From: Mesorhizobium norvegicum
GTDB taxonomy: Bacteria; Pseudomonadota; Alphaproteobacteria; Rhizobiales; Rhizobiaceae
Direction of reading: 5' to 3'
DNA length: 64,000 nucleotides
NCBI RefSeq assembly: GCF_004919685.1
Contig: NZ_SMYZ01000004.1
Location: forward strand, 186,001 to 250,000
Shown: positions 28,458 through 37,481 of the stretch, piece by piece
Layout of the letters: every line of letters begins with the position of its first letter
Numbering within the stretch: the first letter of the stretch is position 1
Notes under the pieces: generated by a model
What the model was told of the DNA's origin: nothing
Databases searched by the model: none
What the model saw: the letters and a program-made list of their open reading frames with translations, nothing else
Made by a program: the position numbers and the translations under genes

Positions 28458-29963
28458 ATGAGTTCGAAAGACGATCCTTTAGGCCCGGCGGGCAAGACCG
28501 TCATTCGTGCCCCTCCACGGCGTGAGCGAAAACCGGCGCCGGTCCCTCAGGAGCCCGCAGTGAATGACGGGCAAGCCTCGCGAATCAAGGATTCGACCGT
28601 GTTCGATCCCGGCGTCGGCCGGCACACACCGCCGGGCTGGACATCCGGGACCGTGATTTATCAAGGAGCTCCTTCCGGAGCGGCAGGAGGCGTCGCTTCT
28701 GCGGCGGCGTCGGCTCTGCGGCAGGAGACCCTGCTCAGTGTCACGGACAGTGTCAGATATTCCGCGACAAACCCGATCCTTGCCGCGGCCGCACCATTGC
28801 TGATGCTGTTCGGCCAACTCAGGCTTATCGCCGTCGAGAGACAAGCCGGGCCGTTGGCCGAACATGTCACTGAGGCGATTGATAGGTTCGACAGGACGCT
28901 GGAGAAATCAGGTGTTGCCGAGGAGGATGCGCGGATTGCGAAATTTGTCCTCTGCGAAACCGCCGACGATCTCATCGGCAACCTGCCTTGGCCACAGAAG
29001 GACGCCTGGGCGCCGCACAGCATGCTGTCGCAGTTCTTTCACGTCGAGCCTAGCGGCACAGGCTTCTTCGAAGCGCTGAACAAGATCCTGGCCAGTCCCG
29101 AGGCACACTACGATCTGCTCGAACTGATGCATGTCTGCCTGTCGCTGGGGTTCGAGGGCCAGTATCGCGGCCTGACACGCGAAGACAGCAATCTCGAACG
29201 CGTTCGGCGCGACGTCTACGAAACGCTTCGCTATTTCAGGGCACGCGCGGACGAGGACATCTCGCCCCACTGGCAGGGCTTGGCGTCGACCATGACGCAA
29301 TCGTCGACACGCGTGCCGCTCTGGGTCGTCGCGGCAGCTGCGTCGGCGCTGCTGACTGCTGCATTCTTCGCACTGCGGGTCTTCATCACCAATGAAGGCG
29401 ACGCCGCCGCCGGTGAATTGCTGGCGCTCACCCCATCGACGCCGATCGCCATCGAGCGCGCCAGCGTGGCGCCGTTGGCCGAGCCGGCGAAAGTCGTCCC
29501 ACCCGCCGCCACAACCACGCAGATCGATCGCATCCGTTCGGCACTGGCCAAGGACGTCGAAGGCGGCGGGCTGACCATCGGCACGAAGGGCGACTTCATT
29601 GTTGTGGAAATCAACAATCTCCTGCTGTTCCAGTCCGGCAGGGCCGAGGCGAAGCCGGAGTTCCAGCCTATTGCCGCCGATATCGCCGCCGCCCTGGAAC
29701 CCGAACGCGGACCGATCAAGATCGTCGGCCATACGGACAATGTGAAGCCGCGAAAATCGAGCCCGTTCAAGTCCAACTTCGATCTTTCCGTCGCCAGGGC
29801 GAAGGCCGTCGAGACAATGATGGCACCGAAGTTCAGCGATCCTTCGCGACTGACGGTCGACGGCAAGGGCGAGGATGAGCCAATCGCCGACAATGCGACG
29901 CCGGAAGGCCGCACCAAGAACCGCCGTGTCGATGTGATGATCGCCAAGGAGGAAACATTGTGA
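28458..29963 (+). CDS. tssL: T6SS inner-membrane protein TssL with OmpA-like domain, copy 2
   Basis: A 501-residue DotU/TssL paralogue. A basic, Pro-rich N-terminus (TVIRAPPRRERKPAP) precedes the DotU domain (about residues 95-270), one membrane segment (about 285-308) and an OmpA-like domain (about 375-500) with LFQSGRAEAKPEF, IVGHTDNVKP and NRRVDVMIAKE. It is longer at the N-terminus than copy 1 (13557) and clearly divergent in sequence, so the two are not a recent duplication. It is paired with tssM copy 2, 22 nt downstream. Confidence 0.94.
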   Translation: MSSKDDPLGPAGKTVIRAPPRRERKPAPVPQEPAVNDGQASRIKDSTVFDPGVGRHTPPGWTSGTVIYQGAPSGAAGGVASAAASALRQETLLSVTDSVRYSATNPILAAAAPLLMLFGQLRLIAVERQAGPLAEHVTEAIDRFDRTLEKSGVAEEDARIAKFVLCETADDLIGNLPWPQKDAWAPHSMLSQFFHVEPSGTGFFEALNKILASPEAHYDLLELMHVCLSLGFEGQYRGLTREDSNLERVRRDVYETLRYFRARADEDISPHWQGLASTMTQSSTRVPLWVVAAAASALLTAAFFALRVFITNEGDAAAGELLALTPSTPIAIERASVAPLAEPAKVVPPAATTTQIDRIRSALAKDVEGGGLTIGTKGDFIVVEINNLLLFQSGRAEAKPEFQPIAADIAAALEPERGPIKIVGHTDNVKPRKSSPFKSNFDLSVARAKAVETMMAPKFSDPSRLTVDGKGEDEPIADNATPEGRTKNRRVDVMIAKEETL

Positions 29964-29985
29964 GCACAGCCAGTTGGAAGCGCCG

Positions 29986-32900
29986 ATGACGCGTTGGCTG
30001 TTGCGGATATTCAGCATGATCGCGCTGGCCGGTCTCGCGGCGGCGGTGTGGTTTGCCGGACCCTTGATCCGCTTCGCCGATACCCGTCCTCTCGGGCCTG
30101 CCTGGCTGCGCGCCACTATCATCGGTGTGATCTTGGCAGCGCTCGCGCTTTTCTACGGCCTGCGTTTGTGGCAAGCGAGAAAAGCGCAAAAAGAGCTCGA
30201 AACCGCGGTCGCACACAATGACGATCGCGATGACGACTCGCGGGTGCTCGAAGCCCGCATGAATGAGGCCGTGGCGGCGCTCAAGCGGTCGAGCGGCAAG
30301 CGCAATTTCCTCTATGAGATCCCCTGGTACGTCGTCATCGGCCCGCCCGGCGCAGGCAAGACAACGGCGCTGGTCAATTCGGGTCTGAATTTTCCGCTGG
30401 CCGGTTCGGGTGATGCCCAGCCAGTTGCGGGCGTTGGCGGCACCCGCTCCTGTGACTGGTGGTTTACCGACCAGGCCGTCCTGATCGACACCGCCGGACG
30501 CTACACGACGCAGGATTCCAGTGCCGAGAGCGACAAGAAGAGCTGGCTCGCCTTCTTGTCGCTGCTCAAGAGAGCCCGCCCACGGCAACCGATAAACGGC
30601 GTCATCCTGGCTATCAGCCTTGCCGATCTGGTCAGCCTCGACGATCGGCAGCTTGACGCTCACGTCGTCGAGATACGCAGTCGTCTGCGGGAAATCCACG
30701 AGACGCTGAAAATCCAGTTTCCGGTGTACCTGCTGTTCACCAAGGCCGACCTGGTTTCCGGGTTCATGGATTACTTCGGCGGCTTCGACGAGCCACGCCG
30801 GCGCAAGGTCTGGGGCGCGACATTCCAGACCACGGATCGCAACAAGAATATGGCCGCCGAGGCTCCGGCAGAATTCGATGCACTGGCAAGACGCCTGGCA
30901 GAGGAGATGCCTGACCGCCTGCAGGAAGAGGCTGATCCGGTCGCGCGCATATCCGTCTTTGGCTTTCCGGCGCAGTTTGGCGCGCTGAGGGAGCGAGTTA
31001 CGAATTTTGTCGCCAGCCTGTTCGATCCGACCCGCAGCCAGGTGAATGTCAGCCTGCGTGGACTCTATTTCTCTTCAGGCACGCAAGAGGGAACGCCAAT
31101 CGATCAGGTGTTGGGCGCGATCGGCCGCAATTTCGGCAGCAATTCCCGCGCTCATCTTTCCGGAACCGGTAAAAGCTTCTTTTTGCACGATCTGCTGACG
31201 GGCGTCATTTTCGCCGAATCCGGCTGGGTTTCATATGACAAATCAGCCGTAAGACGTGCAGCGATCGCCAGATTCGGCAGCCTTGGCGCCATCGCGTTGA
31301 TCGCTGCTGCAGTCCTCGGCACCCTTGCCCTGAGCTTCACAGCCAACAGGTCGCTGATCGCCTCCACCACGCAGGCCATGCGCCAGTATCGCCAGACGGC
31401 GGACGCGCTGCTCAAAAGCACCGAGGTCACCGATGTCGACCTCGAAAACGTCATTGGCCCGCTCGACCAGTTGCGCAATCTGCCGGCTGGATACGAGACC
31501 AGTGACGTGCCGACACCGATCGAGGAGACGTTCGGCCTCAGCCAGCGGGAGAGACTTCTTTCGGCATCCAAGACGGCTTACCGGCAAGCGCTGGAGCGAA
31601 TGTTGCGATCGCGCCTGCTGATCCAGGCCGAGCGGACGATCCAGGCCAGGATGGCTGATCCCGCCGCGCTCTACGAACCATTGAAAATCTATCTGATGCT
31701 TGGCGGCAAAGCGCCGAAGGTCGACGACGCGTTGATCGTTTCCTGGATGAAACAGGATTGGGAACAGAACCGGTATCCAGGCGAAAACAACCGCGAAGGA
31801 CGCGAGCAGCTCGAAAAGCACCTGCGCGCCATGCTTGCGTTGGACGATGCCTATGATCCGGTTTTCGAACTCAACCAGCCGCTCGTCGAAGCCGCTCAAC
31901 GGTCGCTCGGGCGCATGAGCCTTGCCGACCGTGCCTCCGCTTTGGTCAAATCCGCAGTATACGCGGCAGCGCTGGATGATTTTTCTGTTTCCCTGAAAAG
32001 CGGCCCGGAGGCGCAGTTGCTGTTCGAGCGCGTCGATGGCGGCGATCTGTCGGGCCTTCGTGTTCCCGGCCTCTATACCTATGCCGGCTTCAACACCTTC
32101 TATCTCGGGCAACTCTCGCGCATTGCCCAGACGCTCGTCGACGACCAGTGGGTCCTCGGTGGCGGCGGCGAGCAAGGCGGCATCGATCTGGAGTTGCCCA
32201 AGCTCGGCCCCGAACTTCTCGATCGCTATGGGAAGGAGTTCGCAACGGCGTGGAACAGTGTTCTCGACAGCTTGAAATTCAAAGCGATGCTGAAGGACAA
32301 GCCGCACTATATCGCGCTTTCCGCCGTCGCCTCGCCAACCTCGCCGATCGAACAGCTGTTTACGGCGATCGCCGACGAAACAGCGCTGACGCGGGACGCT
32401 GCTTCGGGCAAAGACTCAGGCGCCGGGGTTGAAGGCGGCACGGTTCAAGGCCAGTCGCAGGACGCCGCAAACATGGCCAAGGGTCTGGCTCGCATCGGCA
32501 TTCAACTCGCCACCGGAAAATCGCAAAGCCGTGCCGGCACAGGATCCGCAAACGCGGAAAACCAGAATCCCGGGGCCAACATCGAAGCACAATTCAGGTC
32601 GTTCCAGGCCCTGGTGAGCGGTCCTGCCGGACACCGCCCGATCGATGCCTTGACCCAGAATTTCCGCGATATCTACCAGAGCCTGCAACTGGCGACCGAC
32701 GTTCCCTCCCAGACTGAACGCGTCAACGCAAATCTGCAGCTCCAGATAGCCACCCTTCGCGCCAATGTCTCGCGACTGCCCAAGCAACTCGGCCGGATGG
32801 TCAATGCGACGGCAGACGAGTTTGAAGGCAACGTCACCGAGACCTCGGTGGCGAATTTGAACCAGATGCTCGACCAGACGGTCACACAGCCCTGCGAGGC

Positions 32901-33549
32901 GGCGGTCAACGGCCGTTATCCTTTCTCTGGCAATGGAACCGAGGACATCGCGATGGCGGATTTCGCCAAATTGTTCGCTCCGGGTGGGCTGATGGACCGG
33001 TTCTTCGCACAGAACCTCGCATCGCTGATCGACATGACCGGTCAGGACTGGAGCTGGAAACAGGATGCGCGCTTCGGGCGAGACCTGTCGAAGTCGACGC
33101 TGAAAGACTTCCAGCTGGCCGCCGAAATCCGCAGCGCCTTTTTCCCCCAGGGCGGTTCGGTGCCCTCGGTCAGCGTGACCTTCACGCCGTTCTCGCTGCA
33201 TGGCGACGCCGATGCGGCGGTGCTCGATGTCGACGGCCAGACTGTCCAGAGCAACCAGGCGGGCAACGCGCCAAGCACCGTGACCTGGCCGAGCGGCACG
33301 GCCTCCGGGTCCGCCAGCCTGAGCCTGACGCCGGAAATGCCGGGCCGCGAATCCACCATCAAGTTCGAAGGGCCGTGGGCGCTGAAGCGGCTGCTGGACA
33401 AGGCGACCATCACTGGCCACGACAGCAATGTCGAAGCGCGCTTCGTGATCGGCGGGCGCGACGTCACCTATACGATCCAGACTGGTTCAGGCCCCAGCCC
33501 CTTCTTCCTTTCCGCACTTTCCGGATTCAGCTGTCCGAAGGCGTTTTGA
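29986..33549 (+). CDS. tssM: T6SS inner-membrane protein TssM (IcmF), copy 2
   Basis: A 1187-residue IcmF protein. Start ATG 29986 has GGAAG 8 nt upstream; a TTG at 29974 is less likely. Two N-terminal membrane segments (about 5-27 and 38-57), intact Walker A GPPGAGKT at residues 119-126, a third membrane segment near residue 430 (FGSLGAIALIAAAVLGTLALS) and a full periplasmic domain. Both TssM copies keep the nucleotide-binding motif and full length, so neither is decaying. Confidence 0.95.
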   Translation: MTRWLLRIFSMIALAGLAAAVWFAGPLIRFADTRPLGPAWLRATIIGVILAALALFYGLRLWQARKAQKELETAVAHNDDRDDDSRVLEARMNEAVAALKRSSGKRNFLYEIPWYVVIGPPGAGKTTALVNSGLNFPLAGSGDAQPVAGVGGTRSCDWWFTDQAVLIDTAGRYTTQDSSAESDKKSWLAFLSLLKRARPRQPINGVILAISLADLVSLDDRQLDAHVVEIRSRLREIHETLKIQFPVYLLFTKADLVSGFMDYFGGFDEPRRRKVWGATFQTTDRNKNMAAEAPAEFDALARRLAEEMPDRLQEEADPVARISVFGFPAQFGALRERVTNFVASLFDPTRSQVNVSLRGLYFSSGTQEGTPIDQVLGAIGRNFGSNSRAHLSGTGKSFFLHDLLTGVIFAESGWVSYDKSAVRRAAIARFGSLGAIALIAAAVLGTLALSFTANRSLIASTTQAMRQYRQTADALLKSTEVTDVDLENVIGPLDQLRNLPAGYETSDVPTPIEETFGLSQRERLLSASKTAYRQALERMLRSRLLIQAERTIQARMADPAALYEPLKIYLMLGGKAPKVDDALIVSWMKQDWEQNRYPGENNREGREQLEKHLRAMLALDDAYDPVFELNQPLVEAAQRSLGRMSLADRASALVKSAVYAAALDDFSVSLKSGPEAQLLFERVDGGDLSGLRVPGLYTYAGFNTFYLGQLSRIAQTLVDDQWVLGGGGEQGGIDLELPKLGPELLDRYGKEFATAWNSVLDSLKFKAMLKDKPHYIALSAVASPTSPIEQLFTAIADETALTRDAASGKDSGAGVEGGTVQGQSQDAANMAKGLARIGIQLATGKSQSRAGTGSANAENQNPGANIEAQFRSFQALVSGPAGHRPIDALTQNFRDIYQSLQLATDVPSQTERVNANLQLQIATLRANVSRLPKQLGRMVNATADEFEGNVTETSVANLNQMLDQTVTQPCEAAVNGRYPFSGNGTEDIAMADFAKLFAPGGLMDRFFAQNLASLIDMTGQDWSWKQDARFGRDLSKSTLKDFQLAAEIRSAFFPQGGSVPSVSVTFTPFSLHGDADAAVLDVDGQTVQSNQAGNAPSTVTWPSGTASGSASLSLTPEMPGRESTIKFEGPWALKRLLDKATITGHDSNVEARFVIGGRDVTYTIQTGSGPSPFFLSALSGFSCPKAF

Positions 33550-33550
33550 G

Positions 33551-33712
33551 ATGGGCTTCGAGCTTTTCAATGCGGTGACACCCTGCATGAGCCTCAGGCG
33601 CCCAGACCCTAATTTCGATACTCTAATGTTCGAGCCTGTGGCAAAGTGGCTCGAGCGGGCGCCCGGCGGTGCGCCGCAGAGGGCGCTTGAGAAGCGCTTG
33701 GTGGCAAGTTGA
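33551..33712 (+). CDS. Small open reading frame between tssM copy 2 and pppA
   Basis: An ATG 1 nt after the tssM stop opens a 53-residue frame (MGFELFNAVTPC..., ending in LEKRLVAS) whose TGA overlaps the TTG start of pppA. The tight junctions on both sides are what a coupled small gene would show. There is no recognisable domain or signal peptide and no strong Shine-Dalgarno. It could equally be a chance frame in the gap. Confidence 0.3.
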   Translation: MGFELFNAVTPCMSLRRPDPNFDTLMFEPVAKWLERAPGGAPQRALEKRLVAS

Positions 33713-34491
33713 ACGATGTCGCCCTTCCCTTTGACAGTTTCGGCGTGAGCCACAAAGGCTGTGTCCGCGAGCACAATGAGGACAACTATCTGCTCGAGCC
33801 ACGAACCGGCCTTTGGGTGGTGGCCGACGGAATGGGCGGGCATGAGGCCGGAGAGGTCGCTTCCGCCAGCATTGTCGACCATCTGGCCACGATCGGCATC
33901 GCAAGCTCCGCGCCGGATCTACGGGCGCGCTTCGAGGACAGGCTGAGCCGCGCCAATGCCGAGATCCGCGGCATATCGGAATCTCGCGGCATAACCATCG
34001 GTTCCACGGTCGCCGCCCTGTTGGCGATGGACGGACGGTTTGCCTGCCTGTGGGCGGGCGATAGCCGGATTTATCTGATCCGCAACGCCTCGATCTCGCA
34101 GATTTCGAAAGACCACACCGAAGTGCAGGAACTCCTCGATCGAGGCATGATCAGTGCAGCCGAGGCGCTCACCTGGCCACGCCGCAATGTCATCACGCAT
34201 GCGGTCGGCGTCAGCGACGAATTCGTCATCGATTTCCAACAAGGCGAATTGATGCCGGGAGATATTTTTGTGTTGAGCACCGATGGGCTGACGGCGCATG
34301 TCACCGACGCGGAGATCGAGGCCGCCGTCGTATCGGCGACACCTCAGGCGGCGTGCGAAAATCTGCTGGAAACGGTGCTGACGCGGGGCGGAACAGACAA
34401 TGTCACCATTGTGCTGGTCAAGATCGGAAAAGGGCGCAACGGACAATCGCTCCACTCTGATTTGTCCGGAGCGGAGGGCCGAGGCCGATGA
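33709..34491 (+). CDS. pppA: PP2C-type Ser/Thr phosphatase of T6SS (PppA)
   Basis: PppA dephosphorylates targets of PpkA, such as FHA proteins, and switches the T6SS off. The 260-residue product begins at TTG 33709 (NDVALPFDSFGVSHKGCVREHNED). PP2C metal-binding motifs are present: REHNED, VADGMGGHEAGE, LWAGDSRIY, STDGLT and GGTDNVTIVL. No membrane segment. ATGA overlap with ppkA at 34488 indicates coupled translation. The TTG start is the only start compatible with a complete PP2C N-terminus. Confidence 0.92.
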   Translation: MNDVALPFDSFGVSHKGCVREHNEDNYLLEPRTGLWVVADGMGGHEAGEVASASIVDHLATIGIASSAPDLRARFEDRLSRANAEIRGISESRGITIGSTVAALLAMDGRFACLWAGDSRIYLIRNASISQISKDHTEVQELLDRGMISAAEALTWPRRNVITHAVGVSDEFVIDFQQGELMPGDIFVLSTDGLTAHVTDAEIEAAVVSATPQAACENLLETVLTRGGTDNVTIVLVKIGKGRNGQSLHSDLSGAEGRGR

Positions 34492-36965
34492 GCGCCGACG
34501 ACAAGACGCGAATATCGCCGCAGGTGGCCAATACCGCCGTAGGCACGCAGCTCAGCGGCATCTATGAACTTGACGAGCGGATCGCATTCGGCGGCATGGG
34601 CGAGGTCTACCGCGGCCACAACATCCAGACCGGAGACCACGTCGCGATCAAGATCGTCCTGCCCGAGTTTGCCCGTGACCAGACGATCTTGTCGTTGTTC
34701 CGCAAGGAGGCCTCGATCCTCAACCATTTGTCGCATGACGCAGTCGTGCGATACCACGTCTTCACCATCGATCCCGGGATCGGCCGTCCCTACCTTGCCA
34801 TGGAATTCGTCGACGGCGAGTCGCTGTACGACATCATGCGACGTGGCCCGATGCCGACGGAAGAGGTGCGCAAGCTCTGCCATCGCCTCGCATCCGGCCT
34901 GAGTGCCGTGCATCAAGCGGGAGCAATCCATCGCGACCTCTCGCCGGACAACATCATCCTGCCGGGAGGCCGGGTCGACCGCGCAAAGATCATCGATTTC
35001 GGTATAGCGCGATCAGCGACCGTCGGCGGGGAGACACTGATCGGCGGGAAGTTCGCGGGAAAGTACAACTACGTTTCACCCGAACAGCTCGGGCTGTACA
35101 GCGGCGACGTCAGTGAACAGTCCGACATCTACAGCCTTGGGCTGGTGCTGGCTGCTGCTCTGCGCGGGAAACCGATCGACATGAGCGGGTCGCAGTTCGA
35201 GATCATCGAAAAGCGCCGGGCCGTGCCTGACCTCTCCGACATCGACGACGATTTTCGGGACATTGTTGAAGCCATGCTGCAACCGGATCCGCGAGACCGG
35301 CCGGTCAGCATGGCGGACATCGCCAGGATGACGCGTGGTGAAGACGAAGGAACAACGCCGCCGACGTCCATCACGCCCCGCAATCGGCCAGCTTTGCCAC
35401 CAGCCGGGCAAACCCTTGCTCCTGATCCCAAGGGCCAGCCCCAGCCATCCAATGCCGCTGGACACGACGCGCCGACCGCAACGGGCCCGGGCGAGCAGCG
35501 CTTCGTCCCGCATGTCCGGCCCGCGCATTTGTCCGAACCGCGGCCTTCGCCGGTCGCTGGCCCGCCACGCGCGGTCACGGCGGATATGCCCAAGAAATCC
35601 ACAAAGACCCGAACCATCGCGATCGCCGCCTTGGCGACACTGGCTGTCGCCTCAGGCGCGGGTCTGTATGTGAGCGGCTTGATGACGCCGGCGGCGCCGA
35701 CTACCGGCAAGACATCGCTTTCCGCGCCCGAACCATCAAAGCCTGCACCGGAAACGTCAAAGCCGACCTCCACCGACAAAGTCGCGAACGCCCCTGAACC
35801 GGCAAAGCCAGTTCCGCCCGTGCAGCCTCAGCCCAGCGTACCGCCGGCTGAAAACCAGCCAGATGCCGCGGCGGCTCAAAAGCCGCAGCCGGCCAAGCCC
35901 GTCGAACTCCCTTCGCAGACCGAGGAACCCGCGAAGCCGCCGGCAATGGAAGCGCAACCGCAAACAGAGGCAAGCCCGCCGCCGGCCGGAAGCCAGGCAG
36001 ATGCCAAGCCAGTGCAAACGCCGGAGCCGGCGAAGCCCACTGTCCCCGCGCAGACCGAGGCCCCCCCGAAGTCATTGGCAACGGACGCGCAGCAGCCATC
36101 CGAAAAGACGCCGCCGGCCCAGCCAGAGGTTGTGGAAAGCCAAAAGCCCGAGCCACAGATCAGCCAGCCGGTCGCGCCCAAGGTGGCCGCGCCGGCGCCC
36201 AAACCCACTGCAAGCCAGACGGATGTCGCGAACGCCGAGAGCCAAAAGACCGTGTCACCGGCAGCCAAACAGCCGGACCAACCTGTCGTCGCGCTGAACG
36301 TGCCCAAACCAGCGGTTCCCCCGGCCGTCGACGACATCGCACAACGTGTCTCCTGGGTTCGCGACTTCGGCGGCGGCGACTGTTTCTATGCGACCATGAA
36401 TTCGACAACCGACAGCGCTGCCGCGATCGAAGGATTTGGAACGGCGGTCCAGCCATTCGAACGGATGCTGGGCGATTTCCAGGCAAAATTCCATGTCGAG
36501 CCGGACATCAGCGTCCGCCTCATTGAGCCGAGCCAATGCGAAGTCACCAATTTTCTGCGCTTTCTGGGGCAGACCGCGGCCGACAAGCCGCAGCTTGTTC
36601 TCGACCGGACATCGGTGCCGAACGGTACACCGATCAGCGGCACGCTGGTGACGCGTGGCGGGCTCATTTCCAGCGTGCTGCTGATCGATCACAAAGGCAT
36701 GGTGTTCAATCTCGACGACCGCATCGTCGCACAATCGGACAAGGCTACCTTCAGCATCCCGATTGGCCTCGGCGCCGCCGACAAGGCCGCCGGAAAGGCT
36801 GTGCCGCAGATCATAATGGTGATCACGGGGCCGCAGGATATTCAGGCGGCTGCATTCTCCACGCCGACGCCAGCCTCGGTGCTGCTACCCAAGATTCTCG
36901 AGGAAATCGAGACCGACGGATCTCAGTTCTCAGCCACTGCCAAGTATTTCCGGCTCGGCGGATAG
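34488..36965 (+). CDS. ppkA: Transmembrane Ser/Thr protein kinase of T6SS (PpkA)
   Basis: PpkA activates T6SS by phosphorylating FHA-domain partners. The 825-residue product has a cytoplasmic Hanks-type kinase (about residues 25-290) with a Gly loop AFGGMGEVYRG, Lys55, HRDLSPDN with catalytic Asp150, DFG at 170-172 and SPEQ. A membrane segment (about 372-392) is followed by about 220 residues of Pro/Lys/Ala/Glu-rich repeat-like spacer and a folded periplasmic C-terminal domain with Cys residues near 632 and 685. The long spacer could span peptidoglycan, so the periplasmic domain is probably the sensor. Confidence 0.93.
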   Translation: MSADDKTRISPQVANTAVGTQLSGIYELDERIAFGGMGEVYRGHNIQTGDHVAIKIVLPEFARDQTILSLFRKEASILNHLSHDAVVRYHVFTIDPGIGRPYLAMEFVDGESLYDIMRRGPMPTEEVRKLCHRLASGLSAVHQAGAIHRDLSPDNIILPGGRVDRAKIIDFGIARSATVGGETLIGGKFAGKYNYVSPEQLGLYSGDVSEQSDIYSLGLVLAAALRGKPIDMSGSQFEIIEKRRAVPDLSDIDDDFRDIVEAMLQPDPRDRPVSMADIARMTRGEDEGTTPPTSITPRNRPALPPAGQTLAPDPKGQPQPSNAAGHDAPTATGPGEQRFVPHVRPAHLSEPRPSPVAGPPRAVTADMPKKSTKTRTIAIAALATLAVASGAGLYVSGLMTPAAPTTGKTSLSAPEPSKPAPETSKPTSTDKVANAPEPAKPVPPVQPQPSVPPAENQPDAAAAQKPQPAKPVELPSQTEEPAKPPAMEAQPQTEASPPPAGSQADAKPVQTPEPAKPTVPAQTEAPPKSLATDAQQPSEKTPPAQPEVVESQKPEPQISQPVAPKVAAPAPKPTASQTDVANAESQKTVSPAAKQPDQPVVALNVPKPAVPPAVDDIAQRVSWVRDFGGGDCFYATMNSTTDSAAAIEGFGTAVQPFERMLGDFQAKFHVEPDISVRLIEPSQCEVTNFLRFLGQTAADKPQLVLDRTSVPNGTPISGTLVTRGGLISSVLLIDHKGMVFNLDDRIVAQSDKATFSIPIGLGAADKAAGKAVPQIIMVITGPQDIQAAAFSTPTPASVLLPKILEEIETDGSQFSATAKYFRLGG

Positions 36966-37070
36966 CATGGGCGCCCGATGGAACGCTGCTCGTGTTTGCC
37001 CCACTCGTCTGCCGGCCTGCCCATAAAGCAGCGTGATCCGGTTCGAGCCCTGCTTGCCCTGACGGGTCGC

Positions 37071-37481
37071 ATGAAGCTTGTGGTCATCTCGGGCGCCGCG
37101 CTGCTGGCCGTGCTATCATCGGGCGAAGCGCGAGCCGAATTCACGGTCTGCAATCAGACACTCGACGTCGTCAATCTCGCGGTCGGCCAGAAGATCGAAA
37201 ATGCGGACCAGACCGACGGCTGGTGGACCATCGGCGCAAATCAATGCGTGAACGTCATCCGCGAGGAACTGACGAACCGCTACATCTACATCTATGCCAC
37301 GGACGTGTTTGGCCATGCGATCCTCACCGGATCGACCGAAATGTGTATCGAGCGACGACGTTTCTCGATCCGCGGCATCGACGAATGCTGGCAGCGCGGC
37401 CATATCGCGGCGCAATTTCTCGAAGTCGATACGCTTGAACAGGTGCGGTGGACGTTCTTCCTGACCGGAAGCAGCCAGTGA
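37071..37481 (+). CDS. DUF1036-family exported protein
   Basis: A 136-residue protein starting at ATG 37071, which gives a clean signal peptide (MKLVVISGAALLAVLSSGEARA, cleavage about residue 22). The mature part FTVCNQTLDVVNLAVGQK, with further Cys residues and GWWTIGANQCVNV, is the DUF1036 signature, a periplasmic family of unknown role common in Alphaproteobacteria. It lies between the kinase and a cell-wall hydrolase that starts inside its stop codon (GTGA), so it belongs to the T6SS module. Confidence 0.85.
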   Translation: MKLVVISGAALLAVLSSGEARAEFTVCNQTLDVVNLAVGQKIENADQTDGWWTIGANQCVNVIREELTNRYIYIYATDVFGHAILTGSTEMCIERRRFSIRGIDECWQRGHIAAQFLEVDTLEQVRWTFFLTGSSQ

